A stretch of 64,000 nucleotides of DNA, taken from positions 98,697-162,696 of the forward strand of contig JALVOC010000054.1 of the NCBI GenBank assembly GCA_027032075.1, given 5' to 3'. Below are positions 47,969 to 57,085 of the stretch, one piece after another. Every line of letters begins with the position of its first letter. Position 1 is the stretch's first letter. The position numbers and the translations under genes are program-made. Origin of the DNA: Chromatiales bacterium (GTDB lineage Bacteria; Pseudomonadota; Gammaproteobacteria; UBA6429; Thiohalophilaceae). The notes beneath the pieces were generated by a model that saw nothing but the letters and a program-made list of their open reading frames with translations, did not search any database and was not told the origin of the DNA.

Positions 47969-49549
47969 ATGTCGTCTTTTTTGCAAGAAACCCACCGTCG
48001 TCGCACCTTTGCGATCATCTCCCACCCCGATGCGGGTAAAACCACACTTACCGAAAAACTGTTGCTGTACGGGCGCGCGATCCAGCAGGCCGGCACGGTC
48101 AAGGGGCGCAAGGCGGATCGCCATGCCACCTCCGACTGGATGGAGCTGGAGAAACAACGCGGCATCTCGGTGACTTCGGCGGTGATGCAGTTTCCCTACG
48201 GGGGGCGCGTTATCAATCTGCTCGACACCCCCGGCCATGAGGATTTTTCAGAAGACACCTACCGTACCCTGACAGCGGTGGATTCGGCGCTGATGGTGAT
48301 CGACAGCGCCAAGGGTGTGGAGCAGCGCACCATCAAACTGATGGAAGTCTGTCGTTTACGCACCACGCCTATTCTCACGTTTATCAACAAGCTGGATCGG
48401 GAGGGGCGTGATCCTGTCGAATTGCTGGATGAAGTGGAGGATGTCCTCGACATCCAGTGTGCGCCGATTACCTGGCCGATTGGTATGGGCAAGCGCTTCA
48501 AGGGTGTGTTCCATATTTATAACGATGCGGTGCACCTCTTCAGCGCCACCCATGGGGGCCGTATCAAGGAAGGGGAGGTGATCAAGGGACTGGATAATCC
48601 GCAACTTGACGAGATCCTCGGTACGGCGGCGCAGGAGCTGCGTGACGAGATCGAGCTGGTCAAAGGCGCCAGTCACGAATTCGACAAAGAGGCGTTCCTC
48701 GCCGGCAAACTCTCCCCGGTGTTTTTTGGTTCGGCCATCAATAATTTTGGCATCGAGGAATTACTGGACTGTTTTGTCGAAGTCGCGCCGCCGCCCCAGC
48801 CCCGTATGAGCCGGGAACGCGAGGTTATGCCGGAAGAGGAAAAATTCAGCGGTTTTGTTTTCAAGATCCAGGCAAACATGGATCCGCAACACCGGGATCG
48901 TATTGCCTTCCTGCGGGTGTGTTCCGGTATGTATGCGAAGGGCATGAAAATGCGGCATGTGCGTCTTGGCAAGGATATCAAGGTGGCCAATGCCATTACC
49001 TTTATGGCGAGTGAGCGTGAACACGTGGAGCTCGCCTATCCCGGTGATATCATTGGTTTGCACAACCACGGCACCATCCAGATCGGTGACACCTTTACCC
49101 AGGGTGAGTCACTCAAATTCAGCGGCATTCCCAATTTCGCTCCCGAGCTGTTCCGCCGCGTGCGCCTGAAGGATCCGCTGAAAATGAAAGCGCTGCAGAA
49201 AGGCCTCGACCAACTCAGTGAGGAGGGGGCTTCGCAGGTGTTCAAGCCACTGAACAACAACGAACTGATCGTGGGTGCCGTTGGCGTGTTACAGTTTGAG
49301 GTCGTGGCTTTCCGCCTGAAACAGGAATACGGGGTTGATTGCGGTTTTGAGGCCGTCAACGTTACCGCGGCCCGCTGGGTCACATGCGCGGATGAGCGCA
49401 AACTCGATGAATTCCGCCGCAAGGTGTCCGAGAATCTGGCGCTGGATTCGGGCGGCAGTCTCACCTATCTTGCCCCCACGCGGGTGAACCTCGATCTCAC
49501 CATGGAACGCTGGCCCGGGATTGAGTTTCACGCCACACGCGAGCATTGA
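47969..49549 (+). CDS. prfC: Peptide chain release factor 3
   Basis: A 526-residue translational GTPase that recycles RF1/RF2 after termination. Seen: G1 [15 protein letters not shown] (about 16-30), G2 around [11 protein letters not shown]3 [14 protein letters not shown]4 NKLDREG, and the domain II/III sequence. Length matches RF3 (about 526). AGAGAGCAG precedes the ATG. A single gene between rimI and the sigma-factor cluster. Confidence 0.97.
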   Translation: MSSFLQETHRRRTFAIISHPDAGKTTLTEKLLLYGRAIQQAGTVKGRKADRHATSDWMELEKQRGISVTSAVMQFPYGGRVINLLDTPGHEDFSEDTYRTLTAVDSALMVIDSAKGVEQRTIKLMEVCRLRTTPILTFINKLDREGRDPVELLDEVEDVLDIQCAPITWPIGMGKRFKGVFHIYNDAVHLFSATHGGRIKEGEVIKGLDNPQLDEILGTAAQELRDEIELVKGASHEFDKEAFLAGKLSPVFFGSAINNFGIEELLDCFVEVAPPPQPRMSREREVMPEEEKFSGFVFKIQANMDPQHRDRIAFLRVCSGMYAKGMKMRHVRLGKDIKVANAITFMASEREHVELAYPGDIIGLHNHGTIQIGDTFTQGESLKFSGIPNFAPELFRRVRLKDPLKMKALQKGLDQLSEEGASQVFKPLNNNELIVGAVGVLQFEVVAFRLKQEYGVDCGFEAVNVTAARWVTCADERKLDEFRRKVSENLALDSGGSLTYLAPTRVNLDLTMERWPGIEFHATREH

Positions 49550-49826
49550 CAGCCTGCCGGAGAGCAGCACACGTATTGAATATAAGCTGTTGTTCTATAA
49601 TCGAAAATAAATGTTCTGGCGGATGTCAACCAAATCGCGGCCGCCGCGTTATGTGAAATAACAGGCGTTGATGTGAAGCCAGGCAGGCGGGAGAATCGCC
49701 GGGAACGGGCGGGATGCCTTTCTCATCAACGAAAAGAGCGTGTGAATGGTGACCCGATGTTATGTATGCCCTCTTTTGCGGAGGGTGATCCGGCCGCATG
49801 TTTTCTGAACCGATAAGGGGAAAGTT

Positions 49827-50366
49827 CTGGATACGACTCAGGCGCTCAACACTTTCCTCGCGAGTGTGGAAAAAAGGGCTTATCGGATGGCGCAAATCGC
49901 GACCAGCAATTCCGATGAGGCGCTGGATATCGTGCAGGACACCATGATGACGCTGGTGCGAAGTTATGCCGACCGCAACCGGGACGAATGGGGGCCGCTG
50001 TTTCACCGCATTCTGCAAAACCGTATCCGGGACTGGTACCGGCGCCAGAAAGTGCGTAATCGCCTGCGGAGCTGGTTTGCCGGCGACGAAAATGGTGATG
50101 ATCCTGTGGAAACGGCTGAAGACAGGGTGAGTCATGGTCCGATGCAATCATTACAGCATGCGGACATGAGCCGGGCGCTGCAACAGGCATTACACGCCTT
50201 GCCCCACCGGCAGCAGCAGACGTTTCTGTTGCGAGCCTGGGAAGGCCTGGATGTCGCCGCAACGGCCAGGGCCATGGGGATCAGTGATGGCAGTGTCAAA
50301 ACCCACTACTCACGTGCTGTTCAGACATTACGTGAAAAACTGGGGGAATTTTATGATGAAGCGTGA
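49827..50366 (+). CDS. ECF-type RNA polymerase sigma factor
   Basis: A protein of about 179 residues if started at CTG 49827: family members extend to a conserved N-terminus of this type (LDTTQALNTFLASVE), AAGGGG lies six bases upstream, and no ATG, GTG or TTG occurs between it and the in-frame stop at 49806. The next start, GTG 49866, would cut 13 residues. Sigma-2-like region: EALDIVQDTMMTLVRSY and RIRDWYRRQKVRNRLRSWF, split. Sigma-4 region: QALHALPHRQQQTFLLRAWEG, then VAATARAMGISDGSVKTHYSRA. It heads a small operon with a membrane protein next to it. Confidence 0.85.
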   Translation: MDTTQALNTFLASVEKRAYRMAQIATSNSDEALDIVQDTMMTLVRSYADRNRDEWGPLFHRILQNRIRDWYRRQKVRNRLRSWFAGDENGDDPVETAEDRVSHGPMQSLQHADMSRALQQALHALPHRQQQTFLLRAWEGLDVAATARAMGISDGSVKTHYSRAVQTLREKLGEFYDEA

Positions 50367-50694
50367 CAAGGCATTTGAGCAGACAGTCAGGCAGTTGCTG
50401 GATGACAGTATCGAGGAACTGGATCCGGCCATCAGCCGCCGTTTGCAACAGGCGCGCGCGCGTGCGCTGGAGGCAAACGGGCGCCGTTTCGTGCTGTGGC
50501 GCCCGGCGGTTGCTTTTGCCATGAGTGTGCTTCTGCTGCTGGCCGTGGTTTTCTGGCCGACGGCTCAACACGGTGATTCACTGGCACCCCTGATGGCCGA
50601 CATGGAACTGATTGCGGCTGATGACAGCCTGCAACTGATTGAAGATCTGGAATTTTATCAATGGCTGCTAGAGACGGGAAATAATGCGGGTTAG
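50353..50694 (+). CDS. Single-pass membrane protein, possible anti-sigma factor
   Basis: A 113-residue protein (ATG at 50353, overlapping the sigma-factor end; a second ATG follows). The N-terminal cytoplasmic part is helical and charged (KAFEQTVRQLLDDSIEELDPAISRRLQQARARALE, split), followed by one transmembrane segment (VAFAMSVLLLLAVVFWP, about 67-83) and a short acidic periplasmic tail. The pattern matches DUF3619-like proteins that follow ECF sigma genes and may bind them. No zinc-binding motif was seen. Confidence 0.75.
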   Translation: MMKRDKAFEQTVRQLLDDSIEELDPAISRRLQQARARALEANGRRFVLWRPAVAFAMSVLLLLAVVFWPTAQHGDSLAPLMADMELIAADDSLQLIEDLEFYQWLLETGNNAG

Positions 50695-50908
50695 CTATGC
50701 CGCTGTTTTATGGTTACTGCTTGCGGTTCAGGTCCATGCACAAGAGGAAGAATCATTGCCGGATGAAGCTTTTCTGGAATTTCTTGGACAATTTGATCCC
50801 GACGAAGATGCCCTTCTGGATATCGCCTTCGATGTCAGCGAGGAAGATGAAACAAAGAACGGGCCGGGCCATCCCGCAAAAGAGGAAGAGAATGAGACAT
50901 CAAACTAG
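50684..50908 (+). CDS. Small secreted acidic protein
   Basis: A 74-residue protein with an N-terminal signal peptide (YAAVLWLLLAVQVHAQ) and a mature part rich in Asp and Glu (DPDEDALLDIAFDVSEEDE). No family was recognised. It overlaps the preceding gene by 11 bases and the following DUF3106 gene by 17 bases, so all four are one operon. A role with the DUF3106 protein is possible. Confidence 0.65.
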   Translation: MRVSYAAVLWLLLAVQVHAQEEESLPDEAFLEFLGQFDPDEDALLDIAFDVSEEDETKNGPGHPAKEEENETSN

Positions 50909-51461
50909 ACTGCTGCTCTTGTTAAGCATCTTGCTCCTGCCTGTGCTGGCGCCGGCAGCAACGGAGTGGCAGAGTCTCAGCCCTGACGAGCAACGGATCC
51001 TGAAGCCTTTTGCCGATCGCTGGGACAAGATGCCGGAGGAACGGCGGGAACGGATGCGCAAAGGGGCGCAGCGCTGGCAGCAGATGTCACCGCAGCAGCG
51101 GCAGCGCGCCAGAATGCGACTGAAACGCTGGCAGCAGATGTCACCGGAACAACGTCAACGTGCCCGGCAACGCTACGAACATTTTCGCAAGCTCTCACCG
51201 GAACAGCAGGAGCGCCTGCGGCAGAAACGCAAGTGGTTCAAAAGCCTGCCGCCGGAGAAACGCCAGGCACTGCGAGAGCGCTGGCGCAAAATGACGCCAC
51301 AGCAACGCCAGGCGCTACGCCAGCGGTGGCAGTCGCTCACCCCCGAACAGCGGCAGCGGTTGCGCAAGATGAGCCCCGAACAGCGGCGCAAGTTCATGCG
51401 GGATCGACAGCGGCAGCGGCATGATACCCCCCGCAGCCGGCCGCAGGGTGGCCACCGTTAA
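50892..51461 (+). CDS. DUF3106 exported protein
   Basis: A 189-residue protein with signal peptide LLLLLSILLLPVLAPAA and a mature part made of tandem degenerate units of about 12-16 residues, RWQQMSPxQRQRAR. These Trp/Pro/Arg/Gln-rich repeats are typical of DUF3106, which follow small sigma factors in gammaproteobacteria. Function unknown; the positive charge suggests binding to an acidic partner, possibly the preceding acidic protein (inference). ATG at 50892; an earlier in-frame start lacks a signal peptide. Confidence 0.85.
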   Translation: MRHQTRLLLLLSILLLPVLAPAATEWQSLSPDEQRILKPFADRWDKMPEERRERMRKGAQRWQQMSPQQRQRARMRLKRWQQMSPEQRQRARQRYEHFRKLSPEQQERLRQKRKWFKSLPPEKRQALRERWRKMTPQQRQALRQRWQSLTPEQRQRLRKMSPEQRRKFMRDRQRQRHDTPRSRPQGGHR

Positions 51462-51539
51462 CTTCCAGGACACCGAAAAATGAGGTTTTGTTGTCGTTTC
51501 TCCAGGGTCTGACGGGTTTTTGTCTGCATCATGTATACT

Positions 51540-51565
51540 GCCTCCGCTAACGGAGGCTTTTTTTT
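51540..51565 (+). promoter_or_regulatory. Terminator-like hairpin holding the MFS gene ribosome-binding site
   Basis: A perfect 7-bp stem GCCTCCG / CGGAGGC with loop CTAA, followed by eight T residues and then C-ATG of the MFS gene at 51567. The right arm contains the only Shine-Dalgarno-like sequence, GGAGG. It can work as a terminator of the upstream operon and/or hide the ribosome-binding site. Confidence 0.7.
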
Positions 51566-51566
51566 C

Positions 51567-52844
51567 ATGCGGCAGCTACTCAATCGCAAGGTTATTTCCT
51601 GGGCCATGTATGACTGGGCCAACTCGGCCTATGCGACGGCGGTGCTGGCGGGGTTTTTTCCCCTCTTTTTCAAGTCCTACTGGAGCAGTGGCGCGTCGGC
51701 CACGCAGAGCACCTTTCAGTTAGGGCTGGCGAATTCGGGTGCCGGACTTGCCATTGCCATTCTCGCTCCGGTTTTGGGAGCCATTGCCGATGCCGGCGGT
51801 ATCCGCAAGCGTTTTCTTCTGGTTTTTACCCTGCTGGGAGTGAGCATGACTGCCGGCCTCTATTTCGTGGGCGAGGGCGAGGCGATGACGGCGCTGAGCC
51901 TGTTTGTTCTCGGCACCATCGGTTTTCTTGGCAGTATGGTGTTCTATGATTCCCTTATCGTCATGGTTGCGGAGGAAAAGGATTTCGATATGGCCTCCGC
52001 CATGGGGTATTCGCTGGGTTATCTGGGGGGAGGCGTATTGTTTGCCGGTACCGTGGCGATGACCTTATGGCCCGCTGCTTTCGGGCTGACGGACAAGGCC
52101 GCGGCGGTGAAGCTGGCATTTCTTTGCGTTGCTGCCTGGTGGCTCGTCTTTGCCATTCCGGTGATGTTGAATGTTCCGGAGCGAAGGCCTGCCAGTGAGA
52201 AAAATTATGTTGCCGTGGTGCTTTCGGCTTTTCGGCAGTTACGGGACACTTTCACCCACATCAGGCGTTTGCACTATGTCTTCCTGTTCTTACTCGCCTA
52301 TTGGTTGTATATCGATGGCGTGGATACCATCGTTGTCATGGCGGTGGATTACGGCGCCGCCTTGGGGTTTTCCACAGAAAATCTTATTACCGCCCTGCTT
52401 ATCACGCAATTCATCGGTTTTCCCGCTGCCATCGGTTTCGGCCTGCTCGGCGGGCGGATCGGCGCCAAGCAGGCGATCTTGATCGCGATCGGTGTCTATA
52501 TCCTCGTTACCATCTGGGCTTACTGGATGGATACGGTTGCCGAGTTTTATGCCATGGCGATCGTCATCGGCCTGGTGCAGGGTGGGGTGCAATCCTTGAG
52601 CCGTTCCCTTTATGCACGCTTGATCCCGGCCGACAAGTCGGCGGAATTCTTTGGTTTTTATAACATGATCGGCAAGTTCGCCGCGATTCTCGGGCCCGCC
52701 CTCGTCGGGGTTGCCGGGGTGATGACGGGCAGTTCCCGCCTTGCCATTTTATCCATCAGTATTCTCTTCATTGCCGGGGGAACATTGTTATACCGGGTGA
52801 ATGTGGAAGCGGGCAGGAGCATCGCCATCGAAACAGAGGACTGA
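51567..52844 (+). CDS. MFS transporter, UMF1 family
   Basis: A 425-residue 12-helix major-facilitator protein. ATG 51567 (MRQLLNRKVISWAMYDWANS) is chosen; an earlier ATG at 51531 would place the hairpin inside the coding region. The motif SWAMYDWANSAYATAV at the N-terminus is a UMF1 (vacuole effluxer Atg22-like) signature; ALGGG-type loops and the MFS arrangement of helices are visible. Substrate unknown, as for most bacterial members. Confidence 0.88.
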   Translation: MRQLLNRKVISWAMYDWANSAYATAVLAGFFPLFFKSYWSSGASATQSTFQLGLANSGAGLAIAILAPVLGAIADAGGIRKRFLLVFTLLGVSMTAGLYFVGEGEAMTALSLFVLGTIGFLGSMVFYDSLIVMVAEEKDFDMASAMGYSLGYLGGGVLFAGTVAMTLWPAAFGLTDKAAAVKLAFLCVAAWWLVFAIPVMLNVPERRPASEKNYVAVVLSAFRQLRDTFTHIRRLHYVFLFLLAYWLYIDGVDTIVVMAVDYGAALGFSTENLITALLITQFIGFPAAIGFGLLGGRIGAKQAILIAIGVYILVTIWAYWMDTVAEFYAMAIVIGLVQGGVQSLSRSLYARLIPADKSAEFFGFYNMIGKFAAILGPALVGVAGVMTGSSRLAILSISILFIAGGTLLYRVNVEAGRSIAIETED

Positions 52845-53026
52845 AATTGTCGCAAATGCGACATACATGCAAATCGTTCTACTCTCGTCGGGGTGCCGGG
52901 TGAAACAAATGTCGGAATATTTGTATGGTTATGGCTTTGTTTTGTTAACCAGCCCCCAACTTTGATCATCCGCTTTATTATTCCCCGGGATTTTTGAACT
53001 GATTCCCGTTTTCCAACCTCAGAAAA

Positions 53027-53054
53027 TTGAGTCGTAACACTGCGCGACTAGACT
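53027..53054 (+). promoter_or_regulatory. Possible rpfF promoter
   Basis: TTGAGT at 53027-53032 and TAGACT at 53049-53054, spaced by 16 bases. Both hexamers are partial matches to sigma-70 consensus. The predicted start, near 53061, falls within the nested palindromes. Confidence 0.35.
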
Positions 53055-53107
53055 TATAGTGGTAAAACTTTAGTGTTATTACTAAAGTAAATATGTACAC
53101 ACTATAA
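53054..53107. promoter_or_regulatory. Nested palindromes upstream of rpfF
   Basis: Outer arms TTATAGTG (53054-53061) and CACTATAA (53100-53107) flank a perfect inner dyad ACTTTAGT-GTTATT-ACTAAAGT (53067-53088). The AT-rich dyads resemble operators more than a terminator, and lie 23 bases before the ATG of the DSF synthase gene. Confidence 0.65.
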
Positions 53108-53129
53108 ACTAACTGAGGGAGTAGGAAAA

Positions 53130-54026
53130 ATGAGCCTTGCAATATCACTTGAAGGTGTTCGGTTTGGAGACTATCAACAGGTTACCCCCCATTATGATGC
53201 AGAGCTGCAATGTGTCTGGTATGCGATGCACAGTGGAAAGCGCCCCTGTTTTTCCCCGACTTTACTGGCCGATCTGGCTGCGTTTCAGGAGCAGGTTGCC
53301 AAGTTGGTGAGGCATGAAAAATTGCCGATTTCCTATCTGGTGGCGACATCCAGTGTGCCGGGGGTTTTCAATCTCGGTGGCGACCTGAACCTGTTCAAGG
53401 AACATATTGAAAAGCAGGATCGGGCGGGGCTCATGCGCTATGCCAAGGCATGCATCGATGTGGTTTACACCAATGCAGTGCATCTGCATTTGCCACTGAC
53501 CACGATTTCGCTGGTGCAGGGGAGTGCGCTCGGCGGTGGGTTTGAAGCCGCCATTTCCAGCAATGTGCTGATCGCGGAACGCGGAACGGAGCTGGGAATG
53601 CCGGAGATCCTCTTTAACCTGTTTCCGGGGATGGGGGCCTACAGTCTGCTGGCACGCAAACTGGATATGCGCCATGCGGAGGCGATGATCACTTCCGGCA
53701 GAATATACAGTGCGGAGGAATTGCATGAGATGGGTCTGGTGGATGTGCTGGCCGAAAAAGGAGAGGGTGAGCAGGCGGTACGGGATTTTATCCGCCGTCA
53801 CCGGCGGGCGCAGAATGGTTTGCGGGCTATCAGCCGGGTGCGTGAATACCTGAAACCCCTGGGCTATGAAGAGTTGCTCGACATCACCGAGATCTGGGTG
53901 GACGCCGCCCTTACCCTGACGCCGCGCGACCTGCGCATGATGGGCAAACTGGTGGGTGCACAGAACAGGCTGCAACAGAAACACGAACAGGAAGAAAACG
54001 AATCACCGCAACTGGCGTTGGTATGA
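53130..54026 (+). CDS. rpfF: DSF synthase, RpfF/DspI-type crotonase
   Basis: A 298-residue crotonase-superfamily protein that, by resemblance to Xanthomonas RpfF, converts acyl-ACP to cis-2-unsaturated fatty-acid quorum-sensing signals (DSF). Seen: VFNLGGDLNLFKEHI, the oxyanion-hole segment GSALGGGFEAAISSNVLIAE with E139, GMPEILFNLFPGMGAYS with E159 (corresponding to catalytic Glu141 and Glu161 of RpfF as I recall), and ITEIWVDAAL. GGGAG precedes the ATG. No rpfC or rpfG gene lies near it in the window. Confidence 0.85.
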   Translation: MSLAISLEGVRFGDYQQVTPHYDAELQCVWYAMHSGKRPCFSPTLLADLAAFQEQVAKLVRHEKLPISYLVATSSVPGVFNLGGDLNLFKEHIEKQDRAGLMRYAKACIDVVYTNAVHLHLPLTTISLVQGSALGGGFEAAISSNVLIAERGTELGMPEILFNLFPGMGAYSLLARKLDMRHAEAMITSGRIYSAEELHEMGLVDVLAEKGEGEQAVRDFIRRHRRAQNGLRAISRVREYLKPLGYEELLDITEIWVDAALTLTPRDLRMMGKLVGAQNRLQQKHEQEENESPQLALV

Positions 54027-54109
54027 GGTGTGCCTCATCAGGGCGGGAACGCAAACAGTTTTAACGGTCATGCCTTACGTTTGTTTGCGTTATCCGCGTT
54101 GAAAAGGGA

Positions 54110-56944
54110 TTACAGTTTTTCGATTTTCGCCACTTGCCCGGCGAGTTGTTGCAAGGCGGTTTGTTGTTCACTGAGCTTGTTGCGTTCTTTTTCCACCACT
54201 GCTGCCGGCGCTTTTTCCACGAAGTTGGCGTTGTTGAGTTTGCCTTCGATGCGGGCGATGTCCTTGTGGAGTTTTTCAATCTCCTTGTTGAGGCGTGCCA
54301 GCTCGGCATTTTTATCGATCAGGCCAGCCATGGGGATCAGCAGTTTCATTTCACCCACAAGCGCGGTGGCGGATTCCGGCGCTTCGCTGTCGTCCTCCAG
54401 CCAGGTGACTGATTCGATCCGCCCCAGATTTTTCAGATAGTGCAGGTTGGCCTGCAAACGCTGCTTGTCATGCTGTGTTCCGTTCTGCAGTAATACAGGC
54501 AGGAGTTTGCCCGGTTTGATATCCATGCTGCTGCGGATCTTGCGTACCCCGAGAATAAAGGTTTTCACCCATTCGATCTCCTCCATGGCGGTCGTATCGA
54601 TCAATGTCTCGTCCGGTTGCGGATAGGGTTGCAGCATGATGGTTTCCGTCGTCGGCCGGTTCCGCTTGTTGACCCCTGCCAGAGGGGCGATGCGCTGCCA
54701 GATCTCTTCAGTGATGAATGGCATCACGGGATGGGTGAGTCGCAACAGGGTCTCCAGCACCCGTACCAGGGTCTGGCGGGTGCCACGTTGTGCCGCGGCG
54801 GAACTCTCCGCATGGGTGAGTACCGGCTTGGAAAGTTCCAGATACCAGTCACAATACTCGTTCCAGGTGAATTCGTATATGGCCTGCGCCATGTGGTCGA
54901 AACGGTAAGTCTCGATTGCCCTGATCACGGCCTCTTCGGTCTGCTGCAGGCGGCTGATGATCCAGCGATCGGCGCTGTTGAGTTCCACCGCTTCACCGCT
55001 TTGGGCGCAATCTTTGTTTTCGGTGTTCATCAGGACATAACGCGCGGCATTCCACAACTTGTTGCAGAAGTTACGATAGCCCTCGATGCGTTCCATCGTG
55101 AGGACGACGTCGCGGCCGGTAGTGGCCAGGGCGGCAAAGGTAAAACGCAACGCATCGGTGCCGAAGGCGGGAATACCGTCGGGGATGTTTTTACGTGTCA
55201 GCCTTTCGATGCGCTTCGCCAGGTGGGGTTGCATCATGCCGCTGGTGCGCTTTTCCACCAACGCTTCCAGATCGATACCGTCGATAACGTCGATCGGATC
55301 CAGCACGTTGCCCTTGGACTTGGACATCTTTTGTCCCTCGGCGTCCCGTACCAGGCCGTGAATGTAGACTTCGCGGAAGGGCACATCACCCATGAACTTG
55401 AGTCCCATCATGATCATGCGCGCGACCCAGAAGAAGATGATGTCAAACCCGGTTACCAGCACATTGGTGGGATAGAACGTCTTCAGCATCTCTGTCTCTT
55501 CAGGCCAGCCAAGGGTGGAAAAGGGCCACAGCGCCGAGGAGAACCAGGTGTCGAGAACGTCTTCGTCCTGTCTGAGTGCAATCCCGTCGTCCAGCTTGTG
55601 CTGTTCCCTCACTTCCTCTTCGGAACGGCCGACATAGATGTTGTCCTTGTCGTCATACCAGGCAGGAATGCGATGGCCCCACCAAATCTGGCGTGAAATA
55701 CACCAGTCCTCGATATTGCGCATCCATTCAAAATAGGTGTTCTTCCAGTTGTCCGGAACAAAGCGGATCTCGCCTTTTTCTACCGCTTCAATCGCGGGTT
55801 TGGCCAGCGGCCCGACTTTTACATACCATTGATCGGTCAGGAAGGGTTCAATCACCGATCCCGAACGATCGCCGCGCGGCACCATCAGTTTGTGATCCTC
55901 GATTTTCTCCAGCAGGCCCTGGCTTTCCAGATCGGCAAGGATCTGTTTGCGGGCGTCATAGCGATCCAGACCGATGTACTTTGTCGGGATGAGTTCGCCT
56001 TCCCCCTTTTCGTTGTCGCGGATGGCGGCATCGATTGTGAAGATGTTGATCAGCCCGCCGTGGGGGAGTTCCTGGATGGCGACGTGATCACGGTGGCGCA
56101 GCCACACGCCATAGTCATTGAAGTCATGGGCGGGGGTGATTTTGACACAGCCGGTACCGAATTCAGGATCGACATACTCGTCGGCAATGATCGGGATGCG
56201 CCGGCCGGTGAGCGGCAGCTCGACGAATTCGCCCAGCAGGTGTTTGTAGCGCTCGTCACCGGGATGGACCGCAACTGCTGCGTCACCCAGCATGGTTTCC
56301 GGGCGTGTGGTGGCCACCACCAGATGACCGGTGCCGTTGGTGAGGGGATAACGCATGTGCCAGAGGTGGCCGTTTTCCTCTTCCGACAGCACTTCCAGAT
56401 CGGAAACGGCGGTGTGCAGCACCGGATCCCAGTTGACCAGCCGTTTACCGCGGTAGATCAATCCTTCTTCATAAAGACGTACGAACACCTCTTTGACGGC
56501 AGTGGAAAGTCCCTCATCCATGGTGAAGCGCTCATGGCTCCAGTCCACCGAAGCGCCCATGCGGCGTAATTGGCGGGTGATGGTCCCCCCCGATTCCTCC
56601 TTCCATTTCCAGACGCGTTTGATGAATTCCTCCCGCCCGAGATCGTGACGGTTTTTGCCTTCCGCCTCGAGCTGGCGTTCCACCACCATCTGCGTGGCGA
56701 TGCCGGCATGGTCGGTGCCCACTTGCCAAAGGGTGTTGTCACCTTTCATGCGGTGATAGCGGATCAGGGCATCCATAATGGTGTCCTGAAAAGCGTGGCC
56801 CATGTGCAGGCTGCCGGTAACGTTGGGCGGCGGGATCATGATGCAATAGGGTTTGCCCGTGCCGCGGGGGGCAAAATAGTTGCGGTTTTCCCAGATTTGA
56901 TACCAGCGTTGCTCAATGGCGTGGGGATTGTAGGTTTTTTCCAC
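54110..56944 (-). CDS. valS: Valyl-tRNA synthetase
   Basis: A 944-residue class I synthetase that charges tRNA-Val. Seen: HIGH-type motif [15 protein letters not shown] at about 38-52, editing domain, KMSKS motif [12 protein letters not shown] at about 540-551, anticodon-binding region and a C-terminal coiled coil ([18 protein letters not shown]). Length is typical. It converges with rpfF across about 80 bases. Confidence 0.97.
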   Translation of the reverse strand: MEKTYNPHAIEQRWYQIWENRNYFAPRGTGKPYCIMIPPPNVTGSLHMGHAFQDTIMDALIRYHRMKGDNTLWQVGTDHAGIATQMVVERQLEAEGKNRHDLGREEFIKRVWKWKEESGGTITRQLRRMGASVDWSHERFTMDEGLSTAVKEVFVRLYEEGLIYRGKRLVNWDPVLHTAVSDLEVLSEEENGHLWHMRYPLTNGTGHLVVATTRPETMLGDAAVAVHPGDERYKHLLGEFVELPLTGRRIPIIADEYVDPEFGTGCVKITPAHDFNDYGVWLRHRDHVAIQELPHGGLINIFTIDAAIRDNEKGEGELIPTKYIGLDRYDARKQILADLESQGLLEKIEDHKLMVPRGDRSGSVIEPFLTDQWYVKVGPLAKPAIEAVEKGEIRFVPDNWKNTYFEWMRNIEDWCISRQIWWGHRIPAWYDDKDNIYVGRSEEEVREQHKLDDGIALRQDEDVLDTWFSSALWPFSTLGWPEETEMLKTFYPTNVLVTGFDIIFFWVARMIMMGLKFMGDVPFREVYIHGLVRDAEGQKMSKSKGNVLDPIDVIDGIDLEALVEKRTSGMMQPHLAKRIERLTRKNIPDGIPAFGTDALRFTFAALATTGRDVVLTMERIEGYRNFCNKLWNAARYVLMNTENKDCAQSGEAVELNSADRWIISRLQQTEEAVIRAIETYRFDHMAQAIYEFTWNEYCDWYLELSKPVLTHAESSAAAQRGTRQTLVRVLETLLRLTHPVMPFITEEIWQRIAPLAGVNKRNRPTTETIMLQPYPQPDETLIDTTAMEEIEWVKTFILGVRKIRSSMDIKPGKLLPVLLQNGTQHDKQRLQANLHYLKNLGRIESVTWLEDDSEAPESATALVGEMKLLIPMAGLIDKNAELARLNKEIEKLHKDIARIEGKLNNANFVEKAPAAVVEKERNKLSEQQTALQQLAGQVAKIEKL

Positions 56945-57085
56945 AGTCTGTTTCGTGTCGGTTGAGAAATTCGGACAGGCGATTATACAGGAGATTGCCT
57001 CACCGCTGTAAACCGCACAGCGTCACACCGAAAGGCTAAGGCCGTGATACTATTGGCATTTGCCGTTTGCTGCGGATTACACCGA

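Noticed and set aside
54030..54440. Plus-strand frame of 136 codons at the rpfF-valS junction
   Set aside because: It is antisense to the 3' end of valS, with Ser/Leu-rich shadow composition and no ribosome-binding site.
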